DNA of 64,000 bases from Moheibacter sp035515075 (lineage in GTDB: Bacteria > Bacteroidota > Bacteroidia > Flavobacteriales > Weeksellaceae), in NCBI GenBank assembly GCA_035515075.1, contig DATJBZ010000015.1, positions 1 to 64,000 on the forward strand. Reading direction: 5' to 3'. Made by a program: the position numbers and the translations under genes. The notes beneath the pieces are model-generated. The model was not told the origin of the DNA, ran no database searches, and saw only the letters and a program-made list of their open reading frames with translations. Shown piece by piece: positions 26,901 through 33,981 of this stretch. Numbering within the stretch: position 1 is the stretch's first letter; every line of letters starts with the position of its first letter.

Positions 26901-27158
26901 ATCCAAAACACACAAGCAACCATTCTGAAAGCCAAAAAAGAAGGCAGAAGAGTGACCGACGACGAATTCAAAGATTCGGTGGCTTGTGCGGCAGCGTGTC
27001 CTTCAGATGCGATGATTTTTGGAGACATCAATGACAAAAACAGTGAGGTTACTGCATTGAGTGAGGACAAAAGAGTTTACCGTGCTTTGGAAGAGTTGGG
27101 GACAAAACCTAACGTATTCTACCACGTGAAGATTAAAAATAGAATTGAAAAGGCTTAA
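23940..27158 (+). CDS. actB: Alternative complex III subunit B, Fe-S/molybdopterin-like protein
   Basis: 1072 residues. A twin-arginine signal (SRRDFLKLLGF, R51-R52) runs into a lipobox-like LAAC (C70), so the subunit is probably exported folded and lipid-anchored. The N-terminal two thirds resemble molybdopterin oxidoreductases but are not expected to hold molybdenum in this family. The C-terminal part carries ferredoxin-type cysteine clusters: CTGCGACIVAC (~795), CQHCNHAPCETVCP, CVGTRYCANNCP, CSLCIQ and CAAACP, enough for three [4Fe-4S] and one [3Fe-4S] clusters as in characterised complexes. It passes electrons toward the ActA/ActE haems. 22 bp after actA. Confidence 0.96.
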   Translation: MSSKKIYWRSIEELNNPELTNQLASKEFAEELPVEDLLGNKLAMEGTQTSRRDFLKLLGFSTAAVTLAACEQPIVKSIPYVVKPESITPGVPTWYASTYFDGYDYASVLVKTREGRPIKINANRAAQHFGTTNARVQAGILSLYDSDKVRGPLVKGAEGFKAMPWNELDEQVLAKLKAVGGKKIVILTSSLPSPTTKKLIEEFKAKYPTAQHVIHDAVDYSPALNAAEKIYGQRVLPHYDLSKTELVVGFNAEFLDDYNGGGMGNGYAKARKPGNKMLRHIQVESNLSMTGANADTRHPMKPTEVLKTLAEVYKGLTASTSNKIAQEIVAEIKAKGSKALVLADGNSQAFELCFAINQIIGSEAVSKDKAILLKEGNAQDFNAFLNEAKAGNVGALLTFQANPIYNHPKSKELAAAFSKIGLKVAMSEKLDETARLMDFVAPVPHVLESWNDIQPMTGVYALQQPTIQRIFYTRQFQDSLLTWMKDSVDANASEVDALNQDPDKVELMMPKTSYQQPATEFYKYLKDNWETNILSKMGYSFNQALYNGYNETNETINLSGSTNADAAADQLSKVAVSEWELQLYTSNSMGDGTQANNPWLQELPDPITRTSWDNYITLNPNDAEKLNIKMVDNANVKNGRMQYNGNYVSLTANGVTIEEVPVFIQPGQAIGTIGLALGYGRINGGKVCNELGVNAYPLFKDGNLTVGKVEMSQAIAGKKHEFASMQMQNTLMGRYEIARQASLEDFINVPAEEWNKQSVMPTWRGVSPENEVDLWRGFDRSTGPHFNLSIDLNACTGCGACIVACQAENNTAVVGKEEMRMSRDMYWLRIDRYYSDVTQNLRTQKVALEGEQALPAYATSEEAKAAAKPMTEGEQYKLLIKPGAENPDVIFQPMLCQHCNHAPCETVCPVAATSHGRQGQNMMAYNRCVGTRYCANNCPYKVRRFNWFNYALNDKFDYNMNDDLGRMVLNPDVVVRSRGVMEKCSLCIQNTQATILKAKKEGRRVTDDEFKDSVACAAACPSDAMIFGDINDKNSEVTALSEDKRVYRALEELGTKPNVFYHVKIKNRIEKA

Positions 27159-27187
27159 GTTTAATAAAGAAATAGTTAATTAAAGAT

Positions 27188-28582
27188 ATGTCACATTACG
27201 AATCACCGGTTAGACAGCCCTTAGTTGTAGGACATAAGAGTTACCATGATATTACGGTAGATATTGCCTATCCGATCGAACACAAATCGGGAAAATTATG
27301 GTGGATTGCTTTTAGTCTTGCTTTGGTTACCTTTCTATATGGCGTTGGTTGTATCGCCTATACAATCGGTACAGGTATTGGAGTTTGGGGCTTGAACCGT
27401 ACGATCGGTTGGGCCTGGGATATTACGAATTTTGTATGGTGGGTAGGTATCGGTCACGCCGGAACCTTGATTTCTGCCGTATTGTTATTGTTTCGTCAAA
27501 AATGGAGAATGGCAGTAAACCGTTCTGCTGAGGCGATGACAATTTTTGCAGTTGTTCAGGCAGCACTTTTCCCTGTGATTCACATGGGTCGTCCATGGGT
27601 AGGGTACTGGGTTTTTCCAATTCCGAATCAATTTGGGTCTTTTTGGATCAACTTTAACTCTGCATTGCTTTGGGACGTATTTGCGATTTCGACTTACTTC
27701 TCAGTATCAGTAGTTTTCTGGTACATGGGATTGTTACCTGACTTTGCGATGATTCGTGACCGTGCAAAAAAACCATTTTCTAAAAAGATATACAGCATTT
27801 TAAGTTTAGGATGGGGAGGAAAAGCAAAACATTGGCAAAGACACGAAGAATTGGAATTGGTATTGGCTGGTTTGGCTACCCCATTGGTATTCTCGGTTCA
27901 CACCATTGTATCTTTTGACTTCGCGACTTCTGTAATTAAAGGATGGCACTCGACTGTTTATCCGCCTTATTTCGTAGCTGGAGCGATTTTCTCTGGATTT
28001 GCGATGGTGCAAACCTTATTGAGTGTGATGCGGAAAGTGATGCATTTGGAGGATTATATTACAAGAGGACATATCGAAGTGATGAACATCATTATCATTG
28101 TAACTGGAGGAATGGTTGCAGTGGCTTACGCAGCAGAGTTCTGGGTAGGATGGTATTCAGGAAGTAGATACGAAGATTTTACTTATTTTTCACCAGGAGC
28201 GGCAGTCGGACCTTATTGGTGGGCATTCTGGGCGTTGATTTTCTGTAACGTTTTGATTCCAGCATTGCTTTGGATTAGAAAAATTAGAAGAAGTTTCTTC
28301 TGGACTTTCGTTATCTCCATCGTTGTCAACGTAGGAATGTGGTTCGAACGTTTTGATATCATTGTAGTGAACTTGTCAAGAGACTATTTGCCTGGAGGGT
28401 GGACGATGTTCATGCCAACCATGGTCGATGTAGGAATATTTATCGGTTCAAATGGATTTTTCTTTGTGTTATTTTTATTGTACGCTCGTACATTCCCAGT
28501 AATTTCACAAGCATCAATGAAATCTATTTTGAAATCATCAGGAGAAAGTTATAAAAAACATCATAAAGAAGAGGAGCATTAA
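27188..28582 (+). CDS. actC: Alternative complex III subunit C, NrfD-like quinol-binding membrane protein
   Basis: 464 residues, about ten transmembrane helices, NrfD/PsrC family. In solved complexes ActC holds a quinol site close to the ActB clusters and is a candidate proton path. Recognisable segments include the N-terminal VVGHKSYHDITVDIAYPIE, FVWWVGIGHAGTLISAVLLLFRQKWR, and HMGRPWVGYWVFPIPNQFGSFW. Homologous to ActF in the same operon, which reflects an old duplication. 29 bp after actB and 1 bp before actD. Confidence 0.95.
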   Translation: MSHYESPVRQPLVVGHKSYHDITVDIAYPIEHKSGKLWWIAFSLALVTFLYGVGCIAYTIGTGIGVWGLNRTIGWAWDITNFVWWVGIGHAGTLISAVLLLFRQKWRMAVNRSAEAMTIFAVVQAALFPVIHMGRPWVGYWVFPIPNQFGSFWINFNSALLWDVFAISTYFSVSVVFWYMGLLPDFAMIRDRAKKPFSKKIYSILSLGWGGKAKHWQRHEELELVLAGLATPLVFSVHTIVSFDFATSVIKGWHSTVYPPYFVAGAIFSGFAMVQTLLSVMRKVMHLEDYITRGHIEVMNIIIIVTGGMVAVAYAAEFWVGWYSGSRYEDFTYFSPGAAVGPYWWAFWALIFCNVLIPALLWIRKIRRSFFWTFVISIVVNVGMWFERFDIIVVNLSRDYLPGGWTMFMPTMVDVGIFIGSNGFFFVLFLLYARTFPVISQASMKSILKSSGESYKKHHKEEEH

Positions 28583-28583
28583 G

Positions 28584-29114
28584 ATGAGCACTAAAATTAT
28601 TTACGGCCTTTACGCTGACGATGACGAATTATTGGATGCAGTCGCTGCATTCAATAAAGAAGGAATTGCAATTAAAGAAGTTTATACGCCATTTCCAGTA
28701 CATGGATTGGACACTGCGCTTGGTTTAAAGAAAACAAGAATTTCTGATGCTGCCTTTTTCTATGGATTGTATGGAGTTACCTTGGCTTCAGTGATGACAT
28801 GGTTCATGATGAATCATGACTGGCCACAGGATATTGGAGGAAAGCCTTCGTTTACTTGGTTTGAAAACTTACCTGCATTCATTCCAGTGATGTTTGAGTT
28901 GACCGTTTTCTGTGCGGCGCACTTGATGTCTTTGACTTTCTTGGCAAGAAGTGGTATGTATCCAGGAGCAAAAGCACAAAACCCAGACCCAAGAACGACA
29001 GATGATAAGTTTTTGATGGAAATTGAATCCAGTGATGTAGAAAAAGTAAAAGAAGCTTTCATTAGAACAGGTGCTGAAGAAGTAACTGTGAGAGATTTAA
29101 TGTCGGCTAAATAA
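28584..29114 (+). CDS. actD: Alternative complex III subunit D (DUF3341)
   Basis: 176 residues. An N-terminal cytoplasmic alpha/beta domain (IIYGLYADDDELLDAVAAF, KEVYTPFPVHGLDTALGLK), two transmembrane helices (about 60-80 and 97-118) and a C-terminal soluble stretch that resembles the N-terminal fold (VEKVKEAFIRTGAEEVTVRD). This is the DUF3341 family, found only with alternative complex III; it is structural and has no cofactor. Single-base gap after actC, so translation is probably coupled. Confidence 0.94.
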   Translation: MSTKIIYGLYADDDELLDAVAAFNKEGIAIKEVYTPFPVHGLDTALGLKKTRISDAAFFYGLYGVTLASVMTWFMMNHDWPQDIGGKPSFTWFENLPAFIPVMFELTVFCAAHLMSLTFLARSGMYPGAKAQNPDPRTTDDKFLMEIESSDVEKVKEAFIRTGAEEVTVRDLMSAK

Positions 29115-29116
29115 GA

Positions 29117-29806
29117 ATGAAAATGAAAAGAGGATTAACATATTTATTGCTAACAGGAGTTCTAATTTCATTGGGTTCTTGTTCAGATAAAAAAAGGAAA
29201 CCAAGTATCGTATTTATGCCTGATATGTATTATCCGGTAGCATACGATCCATACATGGAAGCGAATTTCGGCTATTGGCCAGAAAGAGATGCAGAACAAT
29301 CAGCCATTCCATTGTTTGCTGATCATGAAAACATGACGGCACTTTGGCCCGTTCAAGGAAGCGTACCCAGAACGGATGAAGCAGATATTTTACCTTGGGA
29401 ATTTAAAAATACCAATGAAGGTTACAAACAAGCATTGGCGATTGTAAAATCTCCTTTGGATGTGGCCAACCGTGAAAAAGATTTGGAAAGAGGTGAGAAA
29501 CTTTATAACCAAACTTGTGCTGTTTGTCATGGCGCAGCAGGAGATGGACAAGGAACCATTGTTCAATCAAAAGCGTATTCGGGTGTCCCTACTTATGGGG
29601 AAAGAAATATTACAGTAGGCTCTGTTTACCATGTGATCATGTACGGAAGAAATGCAATGGGCTCTTATGCGCCGCAATTGTCTCCCGTTGATCGTTGGAG
29701 AGTCGCAGAATATGTGATGAATTTGAAAGGAGTAGATACTACGGGTGGAGCAGCGCAAGAAGTGGCTGTAGCAGACAACGTAGAAACTGAAAATACAAAT
29801 CAATAA
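29117..29806 (+). CDS. actE: Alternative complex III subunit E, mono-haem lipoprotein cytochrome c
   Basis: 229 residues. A lipoprotein signal ends LGSC (C22). One haem site, CAVCH near residue 134, with the following GAAGDGQGTIVQSKAYSG and a distal Met in HVIMYGRNAMGSYAPQLSP. It probably passes electrons to an external acceptor such as a terminal oxidase. Starts 2 bp after actD. The Gln/Glu-rich C-terminus (from about 205) looks disordered. Confidence 0.95.
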   Translation: MKMKRGLTYLLLTGVLISLGSCSDKKRKPSIVFMPDMYYPVAYDPYMEANFGYWPERDAEQSAIPLFADHENMTALWPVQGSVPRTDEADILPWEFKNTNEGYKQALAIVKSPLDVANREKDLERGEKLYNQTCAVCHGAAGDGQGTIVQSKAYSGVPTYGERNITVGSVYHVIMYGRNAMGSYAPQLSPVDRWRVAEYVMNLKGVDTTGGAAQEVAVADNVETENTNQ

Positions 29807-29822
29807 TAAAGGAAATAAAGAC

Positions 29823-31172
29823 ATGCAATATACTTTTTCTCCAAGATTGAAAATGGCTTCAATCGTCTTAGTTATAGTCGGTGTAGTCGCTTATGGAATC
29901 GGATTGTTTTTAAATTTACAAGATCAAGCCAACCCTAACTATATAGACGATATGGTGGCGGAAAATCCCACATTATTTTATGGGGATTTTCAATCTGAAA
30001 AATACCAAGAATTGAATCAAACGCATTTGACTGGGGACGAAAACCCACAAATGGCACAATGGAAACACCATGTAGCCAATAGGCCTTGGGCAGCTTTTAT
30101 GGTTCCTGCTTATTATGCTTTTGGAATCGCAGGTGCAGCACTTTTCTTTTTGTGTATCCAATTTGCCTCTAATTCAGGATGGTCGATGGTGATCACAAGA
30201 GTGATGGAAGGAATTGCTTCATTTATACCTATTGGAGGTGTGTTGTTACTATTGGTCTTCATCGGATCAGCTTTAGGTTTGAATCATTTGTTTCACTGGA
30301 TGGACCCCTCTTTGATTGATCCCAATGATCCACATTATGATATTTTTATCGCTTCGAAATCAAAAATCTGGTTGAATACACCGGGTTGGTTGATCAGAAG
30401 CATTTTGTACGTCGTACTTTGGTCTGTATTTTTATTCTGGATCAAAAGAACCACCAAGAAATTGGATGATACCAATGGTGATTTGAAAGTCTACTCTAAA
30501 TTGTACACCCGCGCGGTTTTGTTCATCGTAGTATTTGCTTTGACAACTGCACCGATGTCTTGGGACTGGATCATGGCTTTGGATCCACACTGGTATTCTA
30601 CCATCTTTATGTGGTACGGAATGGTGAGTTATTTGGTGGCTTCCGTAGCGATCATGGCAATGATTTCGATCTATTTGAAAAGCAGAGGTGCTTTGCCTTT
30701 GTTCAATGACAACCACCAACACGATTTGGCGAAATTCATGTTCGGATTTAGCTTGTTGTGGTCTTATTTGTGGTTTGACCAATTCATGTTGCAGTGGTAT
30801 GCCAACATTCCTGAGGAGGTTCAGTATTTTCAACAAAGGAATGCGCAATACCCAGGTTATTATTGGATGTTAGCAGTGAATCTTTTTGCTGTATTGTTGA
30901 TCATGATCAGTTCAAGCATCAAACGTGTTCCTAAATTGGTTTTCGCCATGGGAATCGTGATTGTCATCGGACACTATTGGGATTTTTACAACCAAATCAT
31001 GCCAGGCGCAGTAGGAGGATTCCACAACTTTGGTTTCATGGAATTAGGTGCACTATTATTGGTAGCTGGAGCATTCCTTTTTGTAGTTTTTAAATCAATT
31101 TCTAAATTGAATTTAGAACCCAAAGGACACCCATACTTCCACGAATCGAAAATTTATGAGTATCCATTCTAA
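29823..31172 (+). CDS. actF: Alternative complex III subunit F, NrfD-like membrane protein
   Basis: 449 residues with about ten transmembrane helices, homologous to ActC but more divergent. Characteristic segments are HHVANRPWAAFMVPAYYAFG, LGLNHLFHWMDP, TAPMSWDWIMALDPHWYSTIF and SLLWSYLWFDQFMLQWYANIPEE. In the complex it lies on the opposite side from ActC and is proposed to take part in proton movement. Last gene of the operon: a strong terminator follows 22 bp after the stop, and no cytochrome oxidase genes follow. Confidence 0.95.
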   Translation: MQYTFSPRLKMASIVLVIVGVVAYGIGLFLNLQDQANPNYIDDMVAENPTLFYGDFQSEKYQELNQTHLTGDENPQMAQWKHHVANRPWAAFMVPAYYAFGIAGAALFFLCIQFASNSGWSMVITRVMEGIASFIPIGGVLLLLVFIGSALGLNHLFHWMDPSLIDPNDPHYDIFIASKSKIWLNTPGWLIRSILYVVLWSVFLFWIKRTTKKLDDTNGDLKVYSKLYTRAVLFIVVFALTTAPMSWDWIMALDPHWYSTIFMWYGMVSYLVASVAIMAMISIYLKSRGALPLFNDNHQHDLAKFMFGFSLLWSYLWFDQFMLQWYANIPEEVQYFQQRNAQYPGYYWMLAVNLFAVLLIMISSSIKRVPKLVFAMGIVIVIGHYWDFYNQIMPGAVGGFHNFGFMELGALLLVAGAFLFVVFKSISKLNLEPKGHPYFHESKIYEYPF

Positions 31173-31194
31173 GGAACTCATTATTGATAAAATC

Positions 31195-31220
31195 AAGGGA
31201 ATGCTGCAAAGCATTCCCTT
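31195..31220 (+). terminator. act operon terminator
   Basis: An 11-bp perfect stem (AAGGGAATGCT with AGCATTCCCTT) closed by a GCAA tetraloop and followed by T residues. It ends the actABCDEF transcript. Confidence 0.92.
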
Positions 31221-31344
31221 TTTTTATTGTCAAATATCCTGTCAACTCCAATTCTTGTTTGTGCATTTAGTCTTAGGTGAGCATTAATCTATTTGAAGAT
31301 TTCTTGAAATTTGTCAGTACTTGCTGCAATTGAATATTAAATGC

Positions 31345-31352
31345 TATTTTTG
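31345..31352 (+). promoter_or_regulatory. -7 box of the seven-repeat gene
   Basis: TATTTTTG with TTG 21 bp upstream (31321-31323); predicted leader about 20-25 nt. Confidence 0.55.
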
Positions 31353-31377
31353 TTTCACTTAACTTATATAAAACTAC

Positions 31378-32892
31378 ATGATGAACAAAATAATTATCTT
31401 TTTATTGAGCAGCTTTTTTATTGTTCAACTTCAAGCTCAAGCACCTGAGATAGAGTGGCAGAAATCATATGGTGGTAGTAAAGCTGACTGGGGAAAGGCT
31501 ATCCAACAAACTACTGATGGAGGCTATATAGTAGCAGGATATGGTAATTCAGATGATGGAGATGTAACTGGTCACATAAGAAGCCTTGATTTCTGGATTG
31601 TCAAATTGAATGATGTAGGTAACATTGAATGGCAAAAGTCATTGGGTGGTAGTAGTATGGACATTTTGAGAGCTATTCAGCAAACTTTTGATGGAGGTTA
31701 TATTATAGCGGGTTCTAGTTATTCAAATGATGAAGACGTATCTGGGAATCATGGGCATTTTGATTATTGGATTGTGAAATTGAACAATTCAGGAAATATA
31801 GAATGGCAAAAGTCTTTGGGTGGAAGTGATGCTGATGAGGCCTATGATATAAAACAAACTACAGATGGTGGATACATTGTAGCGGGAGCTAGTTTTTCAA
31901 GTGATGGCGACCTTAATGAAAATTTCGGATCATCTGATTATTGGATTGTGAAGTTGAATAATTTAGGTAACATTGAATGGCAAAAATCATTGGGTGGAAG
32001 TGATTCAGATGCAGCGCGTTCTATTCAACAAACTGTAGATGGTGGTTTTGTAGTTGCAGGCTATAGTTATTCAAACGACGGTGATGTGAGTGGGAATCAT
32101 GGTGGAATTGATTTTTGGGTTGTTAAAATAGATGAATTAGGAAGCATAGAATGGCAAAGAGCGTTGGGTGGAACTGATTCAGACTCACCGCGTTCTATTC
32201 AACAAACTGTAGATGGTGGTTTTGTAGTTGCAGGCTATAGTTATTCAAACGACGGTGATGTAAGTGAAAATAAGGGAGGAGGGGATTATTGGATTGTGAA
32301 ACTGGATGAATTAGGTAATACCCAATGGCAAAAAGCTTATGGTGGAAGTAAAGATGATTGGGGCAACGCTATTCAACAAACTTTAGATGGAGGCTATATT
32401 GTTGTGGGAGAAAGTCAATCAAATGATGGTGATATAACTGATAACCGAGGAGATTTTGATTATTGGATTGTAAAATTGAACAATTCAGGAAATAAAGAAT
32501 GGCAAAAATCATTGGGAGGAAGTGGGCCAGAACATGCTGATGCGATTCACCAAACTTTAGACGGTGGATACATAATGGTTGGCATTAGTGGTTCTAATGA
32601 TGGGGATGTAAGCGGAAATCATGGTAATTATGATTATTGGGTTGTGAAGTTAGGACCCGATAAACTTGTTGTTTCTGAGGTAGATGCAGTAACTTTTGCA
32701 ATTTATCCGAATCCTGTGAAAGATATTTTGACCATTGAAAATCTATTTCCAAAAACAGAATTGGTAATCACTAATTTAAACGGCGAGATCATTTATAAAA
32801 CTACTGCAAAAAATACTATAGAAACCATCAATGTGTCTCATTTTTCAGCAGGAGTTTACTTTATCAACGGTCAAAAGTGGATAAAAAAATAA
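31378..32892 (+). CDS. T9SS-exported seven-repeat protein, probable beta-propeller
   Basis: 504 residues. Signal peptide (to LQAQ, ~21), then seven consecutive 58-residue repeats from residue 25 to about 430, then a type A sorting domain (FAIYPNPVKDILTIEN, LNGEIIYKT, FSAGVYFINGQKWIKK). Each repeat reads roughly EWQKSLGGS...D, IQQTxDGGYIVAG, YSxSNDGDVSGN, DYWIVKLNxxGN. Seven repeats of this size suggest a seven-bladed beta-propeller, which is inference. Exported through T9SS to the cell surface or medium; the ligand is unknown. Repeats 4 and 5 share a 73-bp identical DNA segment. Stands alone between terminators. Confidence 0.88.
   Translation: MMNKIIIFLLSSFFIVQLQAQAPEIEWQKSYGGSKADWGKAIQQTTDGGYIVAGYGNSDDGDVTGHIRSLDFWIVKLNDVGNIEWQKSLGGSSMDILRAIQQTFDGGYIIAGSSYSNDEDVSGNHGHFDYWIVKLNNSGNIEWQKSLGGSDADEAYDIKQTTDGGYIVAGASFSSDGDLNENFGSSDYWIVKLNNLGNIEWQKSLGGSDSDAARSIQQTVDGGFVVAGYSYSNDGDVSGNHGGIDFWVVKIDELGSIEWQRALGGTDSDSPRSIQQTVDGGFVVAGYSYSNDGDVSENKGGGDYWIVKLDELGNTQWQKAYGGSKDDWGNAIQQTLDGGYIVVGESQSNDGDITDNRGDFDYWIVKLNNSGNKEWQKSLGGSGPEHADAIHQTLDGGYIMVGISGSNDGDVSGNHGNYDYWVVKLGPDKLVVSEVDAVTFAIYPNPVKDILTIENLFPKTELVITNLNGEIIYKTTAKNTIETINVSHFSAGVYFINGQKWIKK
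31450..32667 (+). repeat. Seven tandem 174-bp coding repeats
   Basis: Seven in-frame units of 174 bp (58 codons) without length variation; the last is slightly cut at its end. Bases 32015-32087 and 32189-32261 are identical over 73 bp at exactly one unit's distance, while other unit pairs differ at many positions, so repeats 4 and 5 were recently duplicated or gene-converted. Confidence 0.9.
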
Positions 32893-32966
32893 ATTACTTG
32901 AATTTTTAATGATAAAATAACTACAAGATGTTTTTGATTAAACATTAAGGATAGGCATGATGCCCG

Positions 32967-33001
32967 CTTATTCGATAAACCATTTGAATGAATAAGTTTT
33001 T
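32967..33001 (+). terminator. Probable terminator of the seven-repeat gene
   Basis: CTTATTC (32967-32973) pairs with GAATAAG (32990-32996) across a 16-nt loop, followed by five T. Weak stem. Confidence 0.5.
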
Positions 33002-33095
33002 AAGGATCCTATTCAGATCGAAGTAGATAAAGACTTTCGTTGAAGTTTATATCAAATTTAGATAGTTCATCTTTGATGAGAACCATAAAATACCT

Positions 33096-33103
33096 TATAT
33101 TTG
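33096..33103 (+). promoter_or_regulatory. -7 box of the coiled-coil gene/zapA operon
   Basis: TATATTTG. It rules out the TTG at 33101 as a start, since that codon lies inside the box, and supports the ATG at 33140. Confidence 0.65.
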
Positions 33104-33139
33104 CTCCTAAGTACAGTAGGACAAAAGTTCTCTTATTCA

Positions 33140-33430
33140 ATGAATGAAAACCAATTTATATTGCTCGAGAAGAATATCCTTCGATTGGTTGAAGAACATC
33201 GAGCAATGAAAAAAATAAATGAAGCGCTAAGCGAAGAAATAGACGTATTAAAGTTGAGCTTGAAATCAGCAAGACAGGATTATTTGAAATTGAAAGATGA
33301 AAATGATGGGCTAAAAGTAGCCAATGCCTTGTTAGGTAATGAAGAACACAGGAGATTGATGAAAGTGAGGATCAATAAATTGATCAAAGAATTGGATGTT
33401 TGTATGACGCAAATAAAAAATGAAAAGTGA
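33140..33430 (+). CDS. Small coiled-coil protein encoded upstream of zapA
   Basis: 96 residues from ATG 33140. Almost entirely helical with heptads (LEKNILRLVEEHRAMKKIN, LSEEIDVLKLSLKSARQDYL, IKELDVCMTQIKN), charged, with no signal or membrane segment, so cytoplasmic. No enzymatic motif. Its stop codon shares a base with the zapA start (TGATG), meaning coupled translation and probably similar amounts of the two proteins. Inference: a division-associated partner of ZapA, analogous in size and style to the coiled-coil ZapB of gammaproteobacteria, but not recognisably homologous. Could also be a general scaffold. Confidence 0.8.
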   Translation: MNENQFILLEKNILRLVEEHRAMKKINEALSEEIDVLKLSLKSARQDYLKLKDENDGLKVANALLGNEEHRRLMKVRINKLIKELDVCMTQIKNEK

Positions 33431-33720
33431 TGAACACATTGAAGGTGAAAATCAATATTGCAGGCAGACACTACCCTTTGACCATCCATGCGGATGAAGA
33501 AGAAGCGGTGAGAAATGCTGGCAAGGAAATCACCCAAATGATTCAGGGGTTTGAAGACCGTTATGCAGTGACAGACAAACAAGATGCCATTGCAATGGTT
33601 GCGTTACAAATGACAACGAAATACAACTTATTAAAAAGCTTAGGAAGCGGTACAGACCAAAAAACCAACGAAAAGTTGGAAGAATTGAACCAATTCATTG
33701 AAAGAGAATTAGAAAAATAA
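33430..33720 (+). CDS. zapA: Cell division protein ZapA
   Basis: 96 residues from the ATG at 33430 (a GTG one codon upstream is also in frame). The family core LKVKINIAGRHYPLTIHADE, EEAVRNAGKEITQMIQGFE and KQDAIAMVALQMTTKYNLL is followed by a C-terminal helix for dimerisation. ZapA binds FtsZ and bundles its filaments at midcell. Coupled to the upstream coiled-coil gene by a TGATG overlap and followed by the 6S-like RNA, as zapA is in many bacteria. Confidence 0.9.
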   Translation: MNTLKVKINIAGRHYPLTIHADEEEAVRNAGKEITQMIQGFEDRYAVTDKQDAIAMVALQMTTKYNLLKSLGSGTDQKTNEKLEELNQFIERELEK

Positions 33721-33766
33721 ATTAAATAATTATGACGTTCAGCTGCTTGAATGCAGTAAAAATACT

Positions 33767-33960
33767 TGTCCTACATTAGTTTTAAAATTTTTGGTGAACT
33801 CAACGCTAGTTTTGTAACCGGGTGAAAGTCATCGTGAAAGCGGGTCGCAACAACTTAGGTTGTTCAGTTAGCTGACAGCGAATACTTGAAAGGTGAAATA
33901 GCCCAAAACCTGTTTTTATGGAGTTTACGCAAAACAAACTAAACTAATGTAGGATTTTTT
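33767..33960 (+). ncRNA. ssrS: 6S RNA (6S-Flavo-like)
   Basis: About 190 nt, non-coding. A 14-bp perfect closing stem joins TCCTACATTAGTTT (33769-33782) and AAACTAATGTAGGA (33941-33954) and runs into six T, so the closing stem's 3' arm also serves as the terminator. Between the arms the RNA can fold as a rod with internal bulges and an apical AACAAC/GTTGTT hairpin near 33870. Position after zapA matches E. coli ssrS and the Flavobacteria 6S position before rny. 6S RNA mimics an open promoter and binds RNA polymerase. Identity rests on synteny and shape, not on a covariance search. Confidence 0.78.
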
Positions 33961-33981
33961 ATGATCTTAAATTAAATTTAA

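Noticed and set aside
31450..32667. Regular 174-bp repeats considered as a non-coding or CRISPR-like array
   Set aside because: The units are in frame, divergent at synonymous positions and encode a protein repeat; there are no spacers.
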